Below, piece after piece: positions 61,409 through 64,000 of a DNA stretch of 64,000 nt. Each line of letters begins with the position of its first letter. Position 1 is the first letter of the stretch. The notes under the pieces were generated by a model. That model ran no database searches. It saw nothing but the letters and a program-made list of their open reading frames with translations, and was not told where the DNA came from. The DNA is from Pseudocitrobacter cyperus. GTDB lineage: Bacteria; Pseudomonadota; Gammaproteobacteria; Enterobacterales; Enterobacteriaceae. The translations under genes were made by a program, and so were the position numbers. Where the stretch lies: the NCBI RefSeq assembly GCF_039889165.1, contig NZ_JAYMYY010000005.1:124001-188000 (forward strand), in the 5' to 3' direction.

Positions 61409-61999
61409 TTATTTCTGGAAGGCTTTTTTCAAGCTGATTCGGGAAATCAGCTCGGTCAGAGAAAGTACCATCGTTGAGCGAACGACCTGTTGATAACGCT
61501 GTTTTTGCATTGCCAGCAGGTCGGCATCGCTATCATCAAGCAGCGGCGCGGGCGGCAGGGCAGAGACGCAGTGCAGTTCACCTAACGGGCCGAGAATCTC
61601 ATCGTCGGTGAAGGCATATTCGCTGCCATCATGATTTAACTCTTCGCGCAGCGCCATCAGCAATTCCGCATCTTCATACTCATGACGGCTAATCACGCCC
61701 AGCCCATAAATCAGCTTGAGCCGAACCGAAAGGTCGCCCAGCGGGCCGCTACCGTCCAGCAACGGTTCGACAGCGTATTTCACCGCGTAATCGTCTTTGC
61801 GGAACACCTGCAGCACCAGAATATTGACCGCCTCGGTCAGTAGCTCGACGGCGGCAATGAGGAAACTTCTGACGGTTTTGCCAGCATTCAGACGCTCAAG
61901 CACACGGTTTTCAAAAGCCTGTGTTTCTTCCATTATTGCCTGCATATCTGACAATCTATTGTTCAGGCGCAGGATAGCCTGCGCCGGGTCTTGCATCAT
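61409..61999 (-). CDS. mtlR: Mannitol operon repressor MtlR
   Basis: Represses mtlADR expression. The 196 residues match E. coli MtlR (195). It is an all-helical protein without a classic DNA-binding motif (MtlR family: ETQAFENRVLERLNAGKTVR-like N-terminal segment, LIYGLGVISRHEYEDAELLM). It starts in the last codons of mtlD (4-base overlap), the last gene of mtlADR. Confidence 0.96.
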   Translation of the reverse strand: MMQDPAQAILRLNNRLSDMQAIMEETQAFENRVLERLNAGKTVRSFLIAAVELLTEAVNILVLQVFRKDDYAVKYAVEPLLDGSGPLGDLSVRLKLIYGLGVISRHEYEDAELLMALREELNHDGSEYAFTDDEILGPLGELHCVSALPPAPLLDDSDADLLAMQKQRYQQVVRSTMVLSLTELISRISLKKAFQK

Positions 62000-63144
62000 T
62001 TGCTGGCGTTATAGAGGGCGACGGCGGCTTTCACCACGTCGCTGTTCGCGTCCAGACCAGAGATCTGCGCCAGCGCGGCCTGCGGGCCTTTTTCATCAAT
62101 CAGCGCGGCCAGTTCCAGCGCCTGCGGATCCTCTTCACTGCGGAAATGCATCGCAGCGGCAATACCTTTTACCAGATTAACGTGCGGCAAACCGTACTCC
62201 AGCGTGCCCAGCAGCGGTTTAACCAGACGGTCGCCCGCGCTCAGTTTACGCAGCGGCTGACGGCCTACGCGCTCAACGTCATCTTTCAGATACGGGTTTT
62301 CAAAACGACCGAGGATTTTCTGAATGTATGCTGCATGTTTCTGTGCATCAAAACCGTAGCGTTTGATCAGTACCGCGCCGCTTTCTTCCATCGCGCCTTT
62401 TACCACCGCACGGATTTTCTCATCGAGAATCGCATCACGGATAGTTTGATGCCCGGCCATTTTGCCGAGGTAGGCGGTTATAGCATGACCTGTGTTCAGC
62501 GTGAAGAGTTTACGTTCGACAAATGCCATCAGGTTATCGGTTAATTCCATGCCCGGAATGTCCGGCAGCGCGCCTTTAAACTGGGTTTTATCGACGATCC
62601 ACTCGCTGAAGGTTTCCACGGTCACTTCCAGCGGGTCGTTCGTTGCAGAAGCAGACGGCGGCACAATACGGTCAACGGCGGAATCGACGAAACCGACATT
62701 CGCTTCCACCCATGCTTTATCTTCCGCAGCGACGGCGGCCATCACATGGCCCTTCAACTGGCTGGTACCGCGCACCATGTTTTCACAGGCGATGATATTC
62801 AGCGGGGTGTTTACGCCCTGGGCTTTACGTTTGGCAAGGCCTTTGGCAATGGCTGGCGCGATGCGCTCCAGTACCACCGGGCCGACGGCGGTAGTCACCA
62901 GGTCAACCTGAGCAATCAGATCTATCACGTCGTCACCGATGCTGCTGACCGCGTTTACGCCGGAGACGGTATCAACCTGCTCATTTTCACCCACTACGTG
63001 AACCTGGTAGCTATGACGTGCATTCAGGGCATCCAGCACGACCTGGTTTACATCGGCGAACGTCAATGTAATGCCCGCGTCGGCCAGCAGTTTGCCGATA
63101 AAGCCACGTCCGATATTACCTGCGCCAAAATGTAATGCTTTCAT
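61996..63144 (-). CDS. mtlD: Mannitol-1-phosphate 5-dehydrogenase
   Basis: Oxidises mannitol 1-phosphate to fructose 6-phosphate with NAD. The 382 residues from MKALHFGAGNIGRGFIGKLL match E. coli MtlD. The NAD motif is GAGNIGRGFIG and the catalytic Lys region is KLFTLNTGHAITAYLG. The ATG at 63144 is preferred to an open frame from 63204, which runs into repeat sequence. It lies between mtlA and mtlR in one operon; 95 bases separate it from mtlA. Confidence 0.98.
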   Translation of the reverse strand: MKALHFGAGNIGRGFIGKLLADAGITLTFADVNQVVLDALNARHSYQVHVVGENEQVDTVSGVNAVSSIGDDVIDLIAQVDLVTTAVGPVVLERIAPAIAKGLAKRKAQGVNTPLNIIACENMVRGTSQLKGHVMAAVAAEDKAWVEANVGFVDSAVDRIVPPSASATNDPLEVTVETFSEWIVDKTQFKGALPDIPGMELTDNLMAFVERKLFTLNTGHAITAYLGKMAGHQTIRDAILDEKIRAVVKGAMEESGAVLIKRYGFDAQKHAAYIQKILGRFENPYLKDDVERVGRQPLRKLSAGDRLVKPLLGTLEYGLPHVNLVKGIAAAMHFRSEEDPQALELAALIDEKGPQAALAQISGLDANSDVVKAAVALYNASK

Positions 63145-63174
63145 AGTATTAACCTTCATTAATGTTTTTGACCC

Positions 63175-63230
63175 GAGAGGGCTGGGGTGAGGCTTTTCCC
63201 TCACCCTAACCCTCTCCCAATGGGAGAGGG
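63175..63230. repeat. Dispersed palindrome, copy 4, between mtlA and mtlD
   Basis: The left arm GAGAGGGCTGGGGTGAGG (63175-63192) and the right arm CCTCACCCTAACCCTCTC (63199-63216) are complementary at 16 of 18 positions. A second hairpin, CCTCTCCC / GGGAGAGG (63211-63229), overlaps. It belongs to the family seen at 2883-2917 and 50963-51073 and lies inside the mtlADR transcript, where it could adjust mtlA versus mtlD mRNA stability. Confidence 0.8.
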
Positions 63231-63239
63231 AATAGTGTC

Positions 63240-64000
63240 TTACTTCTGCAACAGCGCCAGAACTTCTTCCACGCTGGTGGTGCTGGCCAGACGTTCGATG
63301 ACGGATTCGTCATCCAGCGCGTTGGTCAGGCCGGTGATCACCTGAATGTGCTCGTTGTTGCGCGCGGCGATACCAATCACCAGACGGGCAATGTCGTCCT
63401 CGTCTTCGCCGAAGCGCACGCCTTCCGGATACTGACAGAACACGATCCCGGTTTTCAGCACGCGGTCTTTCGCTTCGATGGTGCCGTGCGGTACCGCGAT
63501 AGATTCACCCAGGTAAGTTGGTGTCAGTTTTTCACGATCCAGCATCGCCTGCACATACTCAGGCTCAACGTAACCGCCTTTCACCAGTTGCTCACCGGCA
63601 AACAGAATCGCTTCTTCTTTGGTGGCGGCTTTGCGACCGAGGAAGATGTTATCTGCACTCAGTTTGAACAGGTTAGCGTTGCTGTCGTCGAAGCTGTCTT
63701 TCAGGCTGTCTTTCACCTTCACTTCGTTTTCGGTATGGCGCTGTGCGGCAACCAGACGCTCAGTCAGGCTGGTGTACAGGCCACTGTCGAGGAAGTTAGT
63801 CAGCGAAATGTGCTGTGCCTGCGGTACCTGGCGCATCGCACGTTCGGTCAGGTCGCGGTGGGTGATGACCAGGTCAACATCCGGCGGCAGGTTGTTAATC
63901 GCGCAGTTGGTGACTGAGATGTTGCTCAGGCCTGCATCCTGCACTTTCTTACGCAGAACGCCTGCGCCCATTGCGCTGGAACCCATACCGGCGTCGCAGG
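63240..64000 (-). CDS. mtlA: Mannitol-specific PTS enzyme IICBA, C-terminal part
   Basis: The window holds about the last 253 residues of MtlA (637 in E. coli): the IIB domain from its phosphorylated Cys and the IIA domain. The codon for the IIB active Cys (in CDAGMGSSAMGA) is at 63996-63998, right at the edge. The IIA active-site His is in GESIAVPHGTIEAKD. The membrane IIC domain and the start are off-window. MtlA imports mannitol and phosphorylates it to mannitol 1-phosphate. First gene of mtlADR. Confidence 0.97.
   Translation of the reverse strand, partial: CDAGMGSSAMGAGVLRKKVQDAGLSNISVTNCAINNLPPDVDLVITHRDLTERAMRQVPQAQHISLTNFLDSGLYTSLTERLVAAQRHTENEVKVKDSLKDSFDDSNANLFKLSADNIFLGRKAATKEEAILFAGEQLVKGGYVEPEYVQAMLDREKLTPTYLGESIAVPHGTIEAKDRVLKTGIVFCQYPEGVRFGEDEDDIARLVIGIAARNNEHIQVITGLTNALDDESVIERLASTTSVEEVLALLQK

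Overview
The window is chromosomal DNA from a gamma-proteobacterium of the Enterobacteriaceae, close to Escherichia, Salmonella, Citrobacter and Enterobacter. Almost every gene is recognisable as an ortholog of an E. coli or Salmonella housekeeping gene, usually at full family length and in the conserved local order. The species cannot be fixed from sequence alone. A SadA-type trimeric autotransporter beside lldP, a Salmonella/E. coli R2-like LPS core locus with waaK, an ERIC element and no lsr genes between cdh and tpiA argue against Salmonella proper and E. coli K-12. They suggest a Citrobacter- or Enterobacter-like genome.

Layout. 1-6785: sbp (partial), cdh, a DASS-type anion transporter, tpiA, yiiQ, yiiR, fpr, glpX. 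6786-7760: a probable rearrangement junction carrying one unrecognised 289-residue gene, because glpX is followed by recG instead of glpK. 7745-18771: recG, trmH, spoT, rpoZ, gmk, ligB, yicG, yicC, rph, pyrE. 18772-20029: a complete retron (msr-msd plus reverse transcriptase) between pyrE and slmA. 20026-26606: slmA, dut, coaBC, radC, rpmB, rpmG, mutM, coaD, waaA. 26607-39477: the LPS core region, with a JUMPstart/ops leader and ERIC element, waaQGPIJYZK on the plus strand, then waaL, waaC, waaF and hldD on the minus strand. 39694-50889: kbl-tdh, waaH, yibQ-envC-gpmM, yibN-grxC-secB-gpsA-cysE, trmL. 51081-54696: the lldPRD L-lactate operon with two LldR operators. 54960-60171: the sadBA adhesin operon. 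60554-64000: yibL, yibT, mtlR, mtlD and partial mtlA.

How the genes work together. The LPS genes form a pathway: hldD supplies heptose, waaA adds Kdo, waaC/F/Q add heptoses, waaP/Y phosphorylate them, waaG/I/J/K build the outer core, waaH decorates it and waaL attaches O antigen. The spoT and pyrE/rph neighbourhoods link nucleotide metabolism to stringent control. lldPRD and mtlADR are separate carbon-uptake operons.

The most notable system is the retron. Its 319-residue RT carries the retron-specific NAxxH and VTG motifs. Upstream lies an ncRNA with an 18-bp a1/a2 pairing, a candidate priming G in a TAGC context and two msr hairpins. Position and RT length match what I recall of retron Ec107 (Retron-Eco5), so it is probably a divergent relative and not a new class. 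Other points of interest are the likely origin-spanning inversion at glpX|recG, the ERIC inside the RfaH-dependent waa leader, a dispersed palindrome family, and near-identical 285-bp tandem repeats in sadA.
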